Shown one piece after another: positions 1-6,670 of a stretch of 11,211 bases of DNA. A model generated the notes under the pieces. That model saw only the letters and a list, made by a program, of their open reading frames with translations, had not been told where the DNA came from and ran no database searches. Within the stretch, counting starts at the first letter, position 1. Each line of letters begins with the position of its first letter. Made by a program: the position numbers and the translations under genes. The stretch comes from an uncultured Lachnospiraceae bacterium (GTDB lineage Bacteria; Bacillota; Clostridia; Lachnospirales; Lachnospiraceae), in contig CAKRNI010000075.1 of assembly GCA_934370915.1 (NCBI GenBank), positions 1-11,211 of the forward strand, read 5' to 3'.

Positions 1-50
1 CGAGCCTCCAGACCAGAAGCAAGTTCGATAGTCACCGTACGTTTTGTCAT
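1..50 (-). CDS. HPr-family phosphocarrier, Crh-like (N-terminal part only)
   Basis: Only the first 16 codons and part of the 17th are in the window; the gene continues past position 1. The start is the ATG at 48-50, preceded by a strong GAGGAGGA ribosome binding site at about 56-63. The visible residues are MTKRTVTIELASGLEAR. The segment GLEAR aligns with the GIHARP active-site loop of HPr. Residue 15, the phosphorylatable His of HPr in the PTS relay, is Glu here. In Bacillus Crh the same position is Gln, so this protein probably cannot take phosphate from enzyme I and would act only as a regulatory target of HPr kinase on Ser46, which lies outside the window. The position just after rapZ-whiA matches crh in Bacillus. 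The family call rests on few residues plus context. Confidence 0.7.
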   Translation of the reverse strand, partial: MTKRTVTIELASGLEA

Positions 51-97
51 AATAATCCTCCTCAATTGCGCAAAGAATGGCGCTTACTAGTCTCCAT

Positions 98-1057
98 TCA
101 CGTTTCGGTTCCCTGTTCCCGCAGTTTCTCCGCCATCTCGCCAAGCTTCCTCAATCGATGGTTGACACCGGATTTTCCAACCGGCGGTTCCAGGTCTTCG
201 CCCAGTTCCTTCAGCGTCGCTTCCGGTTTTAAGAGCCTTGCCCTTGCAATCTGTGCAAGACCATCCGGAAGACTTTCAAAGCCTACTGTGTCGCGGATAA
301 ACTCGATATCCTCGATCTGCTTCACAGCGGCTGACACTGTTTTGTTGATGTTTGCCGTCTCGCAGTTGACCTGGCGGTTGACATTTCCGCGCATCTCTTT
401 CAGGATGCGGATATTCTCCAGTTCCATCAGTGACAGATGGGCCTCCATCACATTCAGGATATCCACGATCTGGCTTCCCTCTTTAATATATACCACATAA
501 TAGCGTTTGCGGATGACAATTTTTGCATCAATGTCAAACGTTGCCATAATGGACTGGATCTGGCGGGCTTTCGCCTCTGTCGCGCAGACGATCTCAAAAT
601 GGTAAAACTTCTCCGGATCACTGATGGATCCGGATGCAAGAAAAGCGCCGCGCAGAAATGCCCTGCGGCAGCAGGGGTTCTGAACGACCACGTTTCCTAC
701 AACGGAAAGATTTTCTCCGATCTCTCCGTCTTCCGTAAGAAGTTTTGTGGCTTTCAATACGCGAAGCGCGTCCTCGTGCTGCTTAACACAGACCGAATAG
801 ATCCTGTTTTTTCCCAGGTGCGCGTTCCGCCGTATAGAAATATCAGTTTCTATATTAAATGTTTTTCTCAATAATGTAAAGCACTTTCTGGCAACTGTCA
901 CATTTTCCGTGTGGATCTTGATGCTGTAATGATCGTCCCCGGAAATCTGGATCCGTCCGCAGAGGCTTAAAATCGCCGCAATTTCGGCGATCTGGCAATG
1001 CCTTGCCGGACTCATATGCCTAGAAAGCTCTTCCTTGATTCTGGAAGAGAAAGACAT
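98..1057 (-). CDS. whiA: DNA-binding protein WhiA
   Basis: The protein has 319 residues, the usual WhiA length. WhiA is a cytoplasmic DNA-binding protein. In actinobacteria it is a sporulation transcription factor; in Firmicutes it influences cell division and chromosome segregation. The N-terminal two thirds (about 1-240) is the degenerate LAGLIDADG homing-endonuclease-like fold: it opens with MSFSSRIKEELSR and contains the conserved CCRRAFLRGAFLASGS near 128-143. The C-terminal helix-turn-helix domain spans about 262-315 and includes KSGVNHRLRKL. The ATG is only 2 nt from the rapZ stop and its GGAGGAA site lies inside the end of rapZ, so the two are surely cotranscribed and probably translationally coupled. 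A 47-nt gap follows before the Crh-like gene. Endonuclease activity is not expected for the family. Confidence 0.97.
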   Translation of the reverse strand: MSFSSRIKEELSRHMSPARHCQIAEIAAILSLCGRIQISGDDHYSIKIHTENVTVARKCFTLLRKTFNIETDISIRRNAHLGKNRIYSVCVKQHEDALRVLKATKLLTEDGEIGENLSVVGNVVVQNPCCRRAFLRGAFLASGSISDPEKFYHFEIVCATEAKARQIQSIMATFDIDAKIVIRKRYYVVYIKEGSQIVDILNVMEAHLSLMELENIRILKEMRGNVNRQVNCETANINKTVSAAVKQIEDIEFIRDTVGFESLPDGLAQIARARLLKPEATLKELGEDLEPPVGKSGVNHRLRKLGEMAEKLREQGTET

Positions 1058-1059
1058 GA

Positions 1060-1929
1060 CTACTTTCCTCCATCCTTCCCCGCGTCCCTATGTTCCAGCC
1101 GGATCTCATACCGCCCGGACTCTGTCAGACGTTTAAATACTTCTCCCGCGATCGTCACCGAACGATGGCGTCCGCCGGTGCATCCGATCGCGATCACGAG
1201 CTGCGTTTTTCCTTCCTGTTCATATCTCGGGATCACGAATTCCAGAAGGTCATTCAGTTTCTTTAAGAACTCTTCCCCGGTACCGCCCTGCATCACATAG
1301 TCCTGTACCGCCTGCTCCGTTCCTGTATGGAACCGGAGTTCCTCCACATAGTAGGGATTCGGGAGGAAGCGCACATCAAACACCAGGTCGGCATCCGCCG
1401 GGATCCCATACTTGAAACCGAAGCTTAAAACTGTGATGAACATGCTGCTGTGGCCATCCGCTTCGCTGTAGAGATTTTCCAGTTCATGGCGCAGTTCTTT
1501 TGTCAGAAGTCTGCTGGTGTCGATGACCTGGTCCGCCTCTTTTTTTAAGAAGGCAAGTTTCTCCCGCTCCAGCTCGATTCCCTTTTCCACGCGGCCGTTT
1601 CTTGAAAGCGGATGGCTGCGTCTCGTCTCCTTGAAGCGCTTGATAAGGACCTCGTCGGAGGAGTCTAAGAACAGGATTGAGAACGGATACTTATGTTCTC
1701 TCCATTTCCGGATGATGGTCTCAAGATATGGCAGCTCCTCGCCGCTCCGCACATCCACGCCCAGAGCAATATCCTGCTTTTCGCTCTGTCCGTCCATAAC
1801 CAGCTCCGCGAATTTTTCAATCAAAAGGACCGGCAGGTTATCGGCACAGTAAAAGCCCATGTCCTCCAGTGTTTTTAATGCCGTGGTCTTTCCTGCGCCC
1901 GACATTCCTGTCACGATTACAAATCTCAA
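1060..1929 (-). CDS. rapZ: RNase adapter RapZ / nucleotide-binding YvcJ family
   Basis: The 289-residue protein is full length for RapZ/YvcJ. It has a Walker A loop GMSGAGKT at 8-15, the DVRS motif at 59-62, the conserved FKYGIPADADLVFDVRFLPN block at about 172-191, and GCTGGRHRS at 249-257 in the C-terminal domain. In E. coli RapZ binds GlmZ RNA and controls GlcN6P synthase. In Firmicutes the homologue is an NTP-binding protein affecting competence and cell wall, and GlmZ is not known there, so the RNA-adapter role is only inferred. The start is TTG at 1927-1929, chosen because a GGGAGGAGA site sits just upstream (about 1935-1943) and the N-terminus MRFVIVTGMSGAGK matches the family exactly. 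It follows murB after 96 bp and runs directly into whiA; no glmR/yvcK lies between them. Confidence 0.95.
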   Translation of the reverse strand: MRFVIVTGMSGAGKTTALKTLEDMGFYCADNLPVLLIEKFAELVMDGQSEKQDIALGVDVRSGEELPYLETIIRKWREHKYPFSILFLDSSDEVLIKRFKETRRSHPLSRNGRVEKGIELEREKLAFLKKEADQVIDTSRLLTKELRHELENLYSEADGHSSMFITVLSFGFKYGIPADADLVFDVRFLPNPYYVEELRFHTGTEQAVQDYVMQGGTGEEFLKKLNDLLEFVIPRYEQEGKTQLVIAIGCTGGRHRSVTIAGEVFKRLTESGRYEIRLEHRDAGKDGGK

Positions 1930-2025
1930 CGAGATCTCCTCCCTGTATTGCGTTTCCGTCCGTTATGATTCCGTTTCCCGCTGCACGGACAATTACGGAT
2001 CCTGACGTTTCACCCATGCGGACCT
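1930..2025 (-). other. murB-rapZ intergenic gap
   Basis: These 96 bp separate murB from rapZ. Apart from the rapZ ribosome binding site they hold one weak inverted repeat, GTCCGT at 1958-1963 and ACGGAC at 1985-1990, with a 21-nt loop. There is no T-run, so it does not read as a terminator, and I find no well-spaced -35/-10 pair on the minus strand. Read-through from murB into rapZ is the simplest interpretation. Confidence 0.4.
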
Positions 2026-2895
2026 TTAGAATTCACCCAGAAGCTTTACCTCCAGCTCCAGATCCACCCCGGAAGTTTCCTTCACCCGGTTTTTCACCTC
2101 ATTGCAGAGGCCCAAGATATCTGCCGCCGTCCCATGATCCTTATTGATCACAAAGCCTGCATGTTTCTCTGAGACCGCGGCTCCGCCCACGGAAAATCCC
2201 TTCAGTCCGGCATCCTCGATCAGTTTTCCGGCAAAATGTCCCTCCGGGCGTTTAAAGGTACTTCCGGCGCTGGGATACTCCAACGGCTGTTTTTCTTTTC
2301 TCTTTTTCGCAAGCTCTTCCATCTGTGCCCGGATCGTCTCCGGATCTCCCTGTGTCAGCCCAAATGCCGCCCGCACCGCGAAAAGTCCGAGACGTTCAAG
2401 GCAGCTCGTTCTGTAACCAAGCTCCAGTTCCCCGTTTTTCAGGCGCTTCACGTTTCCGCTCTGATCCATCACATCCGCCCACAGGAGTACGTTCTTCATC
2501 TCAGATCCGTAAGCACCCGCGTTCATCATGACTGCACCGCCGACGGTTCCCGGGATACCTGCCGCGAATTCCATTCCGGTAAGCTTCTCTCTCGCTGCTG
2601 TGTTCGCAAGCTTCGAGAGCATCACGCCCGCCCCGGCGATGATGGTATCTTCGCTTTTCCGGACTTCCAATTCTGTCAGCCGCTCTGTGCTGATGATCGT
2701 GCCACGGAAACCTTTATCTCCCACGAGGAGATTGCTCCCGTTGCCGATCATGTACCAGGGCTGCCCGGACTTTTTACAGTCGAGAACTGCCTCGCGGAGT
2801 TCGTCCTCTGATTCCGGAATCATGAACCGGTCTGCCGGGCCGCCGACGCGGAAGGATGTGTGCCGCGCCATTGGCTCATTTGTTCTGATTTCCAT
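2026..2895 (-). CDS. murB: UDP-N-acetylmuramate dehydrogenase (MurB, type II)
   Basis: MurB reduces UDP-GlcNAc-enolpyruvate to UDP-MurNAc using NADPH and FAD, the second committed step of peptidoglycan precursor synthesis in the cytoplasm. Visible motifs are RHTSFRVGGPAD (11-22), the FAD-binding GNGSNLL (51-57) and GIPGTVGGAVMMNAGAYG (113-130), the Tyr-Arg pair at 161-162, the catalytic Ser in AGSTFKRP (Ser212), and the C-terminal LEVKLLGEF with catalytic Glu near 282. The AGSTFKRP form and the absence of the extra tyrosine loop make it type II, as in Gram-positives. At 289 residues it is slightly short at the N-terminus compared with many clostridial MurBs (about 300), but an AAGGAGAAA site sits correctly before the ATG at 2893-2895. 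It starts 15 nt after the hprK stop, so the two form an operon. Confidence 0.97.
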   Translation of the reverse strand: MEIRTNEPMARHTSFRVGGPADRFMIPESEDELREAVLDCKKSGQPWYMIGNGSNLLVGDKGFRGTIISTERLTELEVRKSEDTIIAGAGVMLSKLANTAAREKLTGMEFAAGIPGTVGGAVMMNAGAYGSEMKNVLLWADVMDQSGNVKRLKNGELELGYRTSCLERLGLFAVRAAFGLTQGDPETIRAQMEELAKKRKEKQPLEYPSAGSTFKRPEGHFAGKLIEDAGLKGFSVGGAAVSEKHAGFVINKDHGTAADILGLCNEVKNRVKETSGVDLELEVKLLGEF

Positions 2896-2910
2896 GAATG
2901 TTTCTCCTTT

Positions 2911-3840
2911 TTATTCGCTTCTTTTTGCGATATTCGCCTGCACGCGGTTGTAGAGCTCCTGCGCCGCGTTGTAGCCCATCTTTTTCTGGCGGTAATTGAC
3001 TGCCGCGGACTCTACGATAACTGCCAGATTACGTCCCGGACGGACCGGAATATTGTGGCAGACAACTTTGTTTCCGAGGAATTCCGTATACTGGTCCTCG
3101 AGGCCGAGGCGGTCGTATTCCTTATTTTTATCCCATTCTTCGAGCTTGATAACCATGTCGATGGACTGGGTATCTTTTACACTCTCGACACCGAACAGGG
3201 TCTTTACGTCAATAATACCGATCCCGCGCACTTCGATGAGATATCTTGTGATATCCGGTGCGGAACCGACTAAGGTCTCGTCACTGACCTTGCGGATCTC
3301 AACAACATCATCGCTTACAAGACGATGACCGCGCTTGATGAGCTCCAGCGCCGCCTCACTCTTACCGATCCCGCTCTCACCTGTGATCAGGACTCCCTCA
3401 CCGAATACATCGACAAGAACACCGTGAATGCTGATACACGGGGCAAGTTTTGCCTTCAGCCAGCGGATGACCTCCGCCATGGTGTCAGATGTGGGTTTTG
3501 CGGAAAGCAGGCACGGAACACCGTAGTGGTTGCAGAGTTCTGTGACCTCCGGCTCCGGGACCTGATTTCTGCAGAATACAAGACACGGGATCTTGCTGGA
3601 GATCAGCTTGTCATACATCGCGATCCTGCGCTCTCTGGAAAGTCCTGAGAGGTAAGCGATCTCCACATTTCCGATCATCTGCACGCGCTCGTTGTCAAAA
3701 TGTGCATAAAATCCGGTGAGCTGAAGCGCCGGACGGTTGACATCCGGGTGAGAGACAACAATCTTCTCGGAATCCAGCTCCGGGGTCAGGTTTTTGAAAT
3801 CCATTTTTTCTATCAATTCGGCTATTGTAACTCCGTACAT
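2911..3840 (-). CDS. hprK: HPr kinase/phosphorylase
   Basis: HprK phosphorylates and dephosphorylates Ser46 of HPr and Crh in response to glycolytic intermediates, ATP and phosphate; it is the sensor for CcpA-mediated carbon catabolite repression. The protein has 309 residues, the normal length. The N-terminal domain (about 1-125) is followed by the kinase domain with ISIHG (His139), Walker A GESGIGKS (154-161), SDD (176-178), the family signature EVRGIGIIDV (203-212), and the K-loop PVRPGRN (265-271). The ATG at 3838-3840 follows an AAGGAGAA site. murB follows after 15 nt. A minus-strand promoter with a leader of about 130 nt lies upstream. Its likely substrate, a Crh-like protein, is encoded at the end of the same gene run. 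Confidence 0.98.
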   Translation of the reverse strand: MYGVTIAELIEKMDFKNLTPELDSEKIVVSHPDVNRPALQLTGFYAHFDNERVQMIGNVEIAYLSGLSRERRIAMYDKLISSKIPCLVFCRNQVPEPEVTELCNHYGVPCLLSAKPTSDTMAEVIRWLKAKLAPCISIHGVLVDVFGEGVLITGESGIGKSEAALELIKRGHRLVSDDVVEIRKVSDETLVGSAPDITRYLIEVRGIGIIDVKTLFGVESVKDTQSIDMVIKLEEWDKNKEYDRLGLEDQYTEFLGNKVVCHNIPVRPGRNLAVIVESAAVNYRQKKMGYNAAQELYNRVQANIAKRSE

Positions 3841-3869
3841 GGTAATATTCTCCTTTTTATCTCAGTTAA

Positions 3870-3965
3870 GAAGCCTCCCACCTCTTTCAGGTGGTGAGTA
3901 ACAGCAATTTTGTCTCAGTGGGAGTCAGGTCTCCGACGGAGATAAACGCTCCGCGAGGATGCGCA
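3870..3965. other. Hairpin-rich element in the hprK leader; possible IS200/IS605-end relic
   Basis: About 95 bp contain three short hairpins visible on both strands: CCACCT-5 nt-AGGTGG (3878-3894); TCTCC-GAC-GGAGA (3930-3942); and CGCTCC-GCGA-GGA(T)GCG (3947-3963), whose plus-strand loop is of GNRA type. A further 7-bp pair, CTCCCAC at 3875-3881 with GTGGGAG at 3918-3924, would compete with the first hairpin. The direct repeat TCTCAGT occurs at 3860-3866 and 3913-3919. The first hairpin with its AAGCCTCCCACCTCTTT context resembles the subterminal palindrome of IS200/IS605 (tnpB-type) elements, but no transposase is present. The alternative is a cis-acting leader of hprK. The hairpins are directly seen; the origin is inferred. 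Confidence 0.35.
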
Positions 3966-3976
3966 CAGTTACATTC

Positions 3977-4005
3977 ATCCTACCATATCACAGACAGAAT
4001 GTCAC
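3977..4005 (-). promoter_or_regulatory. Candidate sigma-A promoter for hprK-murB-rapZ-whiA
   Basis: On the minus strand GTGACA (4000-4005; 5 of 6 to TTGACA) is followed by a 17-nt spacer and TAGGAT (3977-3982; 4 of 6 to TATAAT). Transcription would start near 3970, giving an hprK leader of about 130 nt that spans the hairpin-rich element. This is the best spaced pair in the uvrC-hprK gap. Confidence 0.5.
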
Positions 4006-4044
4006 GAAATTTCCCGCTCTCAGGATTCCGGTTCCGGTTACTGT

Positions 4045-4075
4045 ATTGTATGGAATTTTCAGTTCAGAAAATTCC
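4045..4075 (-). promoter_or_regulatory. Perfect 24-bp palindrome abutting a -10-like box (candidate operator)
   Basis: GGAATTTTC (4052-4060) and GAAAATTCC (4067-4075) form a perfect 9-bp inverted repeat around AGTTCA. No T-run follows on either strand, so it is a poor intrinsic terminator. On the minus strand it directly precedes TACAAT (4045-4050; 5 of 6 to the -10 consensus) and would cover the -35 and spacer of that promoter. This layout suits a dimeric regulator. The binding protein is unknown. It lies between the uvrC stop and the better hprK promoter. Confidence 0.45.
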
Positions 4076-4119
4076 GGCCCTGTTTGAGGCAGGTTTCACA
4101 AAAGCAGGCGGCTCTATAT

Positions 4120-6042
4120 TTACTCCGTGATCTCCGGCGCACGGTCTTTCTCACGGAAATATGCATAGACGCTCTCAGCCGCACGTTTATTCATTCCCTC
4201 CGTGCTCTCAAGTTCCTCCAAGGAAGCGTCGCGCACTGCCTCAAGGGACCGGAACCGGCGCATCAGCGCCTTCCTTCTCGCCGGTCCAATGCCCTCGATA
4301 TCATCGAGAACCGAATGTACCTGAGCCTTGCTTCTCAGACTCCTGTGATACTCGATGGCAAACCGGTGGGCCTCATCCTGAATCCTTGTCACAAGCTTGA
4401 AGCCCTCGGAATGGCGGTCAATGGGAATCTCAACATTCTCATAGTAAAGTCCCCGGGTCCGGTGATTGTCATCCTTTACCATGCCGCAGACCGGAATGTT
4501 GAGTTTTAATTCCTCAAGGACCTTCAGGGCGATATTTACCTGTCCCCGGCCGCCGTCCATGAGGATCAGATCCGGAAATCTCGTAAAGCTCCCGAAGCGT
4601 TCATCCGGCGTCTCCGCCCCGTTCTCCTGATCTTTCTGCTCCTTCTCCAGTTCTTCCAGGCCATGGGTAAACCGGCGGGTCAGCACCTCCTCCATGGATG
4701 CGTAATCGTTCGGTCCCTGAACCGTCTTTATCTTAAATTTGCGGTAATCGTTCCGTTTCGGACGCCCGTCCTCGAAGACCACCATGGAACCGACAGACTC
4801 GAATCCACTGATATTGGAAATATCGTAGGCCTCCATCCGGCGCACCTTTTCCAGCCCCAGCCAGTCTCCCACCTGATTCATGGCGCCGATGGTCCGGAGT
4901 TCCTCTCTCTTGATCTTATCCTTATCCTGATCAAGCACGAGCTTTGCGTTTTTCTCCGCGAGCTCCACCATGCGCTCTTTCTGGCCTTTTTTCGGGATCA
5001 GGAACTTCACTGCCTGACCGCGGCGTTTCGTGAGCCATTCCGCAATGAGCTCCATCTCCGGGAATTTTTCCTGCACCCAGATCTCTCTCGGGATAAACGG
5101 CGTTCCCGCATAGAACTGCTTCACGAAGCTTCCGATGATCTGGAAGTTGTTGTCCGCCGTGGACGCTGAGACCCGGAAGTGCTCCCGGCCAATCATCTTT
5201 CCGTCCCGGACAAAGAATACCTGCACCACAGCGTCCGCGTCATCCCTCGCCATGGCGATCACATCCCGGTCTTCCATGCTATGACTCGTGATCTTCTGCT
5301 TCTGGGCAACCTGTTTTACACTGTTTAAAAGTTCCCTGTACTCGATGGCCTGCTCATACTCCATCGCATCGGAGGCCGCCATCATTTTTTCCTCCAGCAT
5401 CGTCAGCACCGGCGTGTACTTTCCGTCTAAAAATTCGATGACCTCGGAGACCGATTTTTTATATTCAGCCTCGGAAATATATCCCTGACATGGTGCCGAG
5501 CACTGTTTGATATGGTAGTTCAGGCACGGTCGGTCTTTTCCGATGTCTTTCGGAAGGCTTCTGCTGCATGTCCGGATTTTCCAGAGCTTATGGATCAGGT
5601 CGATGGTATCCTTCACCGCTCCTGCACTGGTATATGGTCCGAAATACCGGCATTTATCCTTTTTCATGGTTCTGGAAAACAGGACCCGCGGGAACGGCTC
5701 GTCCGTGGTGACCTTGATGTAAGGATATGTCTTGTCATCCTTAAGCATCGTGTTGTACCGCGGGCGGTGTTCCTTGATGAGGTTGCACTCTAAAACCAGA
5801 GCCTCAAGCTCAGAGTCTGTGATGATATACTCGAATCTCGCGATCCTGGACACCATCTTCTCGATCTTGGCCGTCTTATTCCGGCTGCTCTGGAAATACT
5901 GGCGCACACGGTTCTTTAAGCTTATGGCTTTTCCCACATATATGATCTCATCGTGCTCATCATGCATGAGATAAACTCCCGGCGACGCTGGGAGTTTTTT
6001 TAATTCTTCTTCAATATTGAAAGGAGTGTCATTCTCTGTCAA
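4120..6042 (-). CDS. uvrC: Excinuclease ABC subunit C (UvrC)
   Basis: UvrC makes both incisions around lesions recognised by UvrA2B in nucleotide excision repair. The 640-residue protein is full length. The GIY-YIG domain (about 18-98) has GVY at 22-24 and YVG at 35-37. Four cysteines at 159, 173, 181 and 185 match the UvrC iron-sulfur ligand pattern. A UVR motif (about 212-247) binds UvrB. The RNase H-like nuclease domain carries YDISN (Asp407), LMDGG (Asp496) and DEAHR (His559), followed by tandem helix-hairpin-helix motifs at about 577-632. A charged, Glu/Lys-rich stretch near 462-483 is probably a variable loop. The start is TTG at 6040-6042, supported by a GGGGAGAGA site upstream. The TTG overlaps the TGA of the DUF1653 gene as TTGA, indicating translational coupling. 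Confidence 0.98.
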   Translation of the reverse strand: MTENDTPFNIEEELKKLPASPGVYLMHDEHDEIIYVGKAISLKNRVRQYFQSSRNKTAKIEKMVSRIARFEYIITDSELEALVLECNLIKEHRPRYNTMLKDDKTYPYIKVTTDEPFPRVLFSRTMKKDKCRYFGPYTSAGAVKDTIDLIHKLWKIRTCSRSLPKDIGKDRPCLNYHIKQCSAPCQGYISEAEYKKSVSEVIEFLDGKYTPVLTMLEEKMMAASDAMEYEQAIEYRELLNSVKQVAQKQKITSHSMEDRDVIAMARDDADAVVQVFFVRDGKMIGREHFRVSASTADNNFQIIGSFVKQFYAGTPFIPREIWVQEKFPEMELIAEWLTKRRGQAVKFLIPKKGQKERMVELAEKNAKLVLDQDKDKIKREELRTIGAMNQVGDWLGLEKVRRMEAYDISNISGFESVGSMVVFEDGRPKRNDYRKFKIKTVQGPNDYASMEEVLTRRFTHGLEELEKEQKDQENGAETPDERFGSFTRFPDLILMDGGRGQVNIALKVLEELKLNIPVCGMVKDDNHRTRGLYYENVEIPIDRHSEGFKLVTRIQDEAHRFAIEYHRSLRSKAQVHSVLDDIEGIGPARRKALMRRFRSLEAVRDASLEELESTEGMNKRAAESVYAYFREKDRAPEITE

Positions 6043-6656
6043 CGCAATCTCTCCCCGTCAAACTTTCTGATCATCGCCAGATGGCGTTTGATGAACATGA
6101 TCTGGGATCCAACGTCATCACAGCCCACCGGCGGGTGGATATCCAGAACCATGCAGATATCGTCCATTTCCTTCTGGGTCGCGTGGGGCTGGAGTTTTGT
6201 CAGGCATTCTAACATCCGGTCATAGTTTTTTTCGTCCATGGCATCAAAGAAGTCCAGAAGCTCCCGGTTGACCGGCTGGTCTTCATCTGGGGGCTGGGCC
6301 GTGGTGTTTTGGGCGGCGCTGCTGTCGCTGGCTGCCGACAGCTTCTGTGCTGCTGATGCCTGCTGCACTGGCTGAGTCGCATTCTTGGCGGAATCTTCCG
6401 CATTCTGCGGCTTAACAAGCCGTACCCTCTCAAACCGGTACTTCTGCACCGCATCCGGGTATTTCTCCCTGTCCACCTCTTCCAAAAACATATCGAGAGG
6501 ACGCACCCACACCCTGAAGTCCCCGTAGAGAGCCTGGTAGACTACCATTTCTTCCCCGGTCTCCGAGTGGGTCGCAACCGCGATGATCTGATATAACTTA
6601 TTTTTAAAGTGCCGGTAGAATTCTCCCGGCACTGGTGTTTTACGAGTCTGATTCAT
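6039..6656 (-). CDS. DUF1653 domain protein with Ala/Gln/Ser-rich linker and C-terminal helical region
   Basis: The first ATG (6666-6668) has no ribosome binding site and itself sits in the GGAGAAC that serves the next ATG at 6654-6656, so I prefer the 205-residue form beginning [17 protein letters not shown]. Residues about 7-65 are a DUF1653 domain, with [15 protein letters not shown] and the aromatic [12 protein letters not shown]. Residues about 85-125 form a low-complexity linker rich in Ala, Gln and Ser. Residues about 127-205 look helical and include [15 protein letters not shown] and [14 protein letters not shown]. No signal peptide or transmembrane segment is seen, so it is probably cytoplasmic. 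DUF1653 has no established function. The gene begins 14 nt after the lipoprotein gene stop and overlaps the uvrC start, so it is in that operon, but a repair role is not shown. Confidence 0.85.
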   Translation of the reverse strand: MNQTRKTPVPGEFYRHFKNKLYQIIAVATHSETGEEMVVYQALYGDFRVWVRPLDMFLEEVDREKYPDAVQKYRFERVRLVKPQNAEDSAKNATQPVQQASAAQKLSAASDSSAAQNTTAQPPDEDQPVNRELLDFFDAMDEKNYDRMLECLTKLQPHATQKEMDDICMVLDIHPPVGCDDVGSQIMFIKRHLAMIRKFDGERLR

Positions 6657-6670
6657 TTTGTTCTCCATTT

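Noticed and set aside
437..874. 145-residue plus-strand open frame inside whiA
   Set aside because: It is antisense to a confidently identified gene, has no family resemblance and no ribosome binding site of note.
2236..2811. 191-residue plus-strand open frame inside murB
   Set aside because: Antisense shadow of murB; the composition is Arg/His/Ser-rich as expected of a complementary frame.
3891..4130. 79-residue plus-strand open frame between hprK and uvrC, considered as a transposase remnant
   Set aside because: I could not align it convincingly to TnpB; it lacks a zinc-ribbon CxxC pattern and the hairpin lies on the wrong side for an intact element end.
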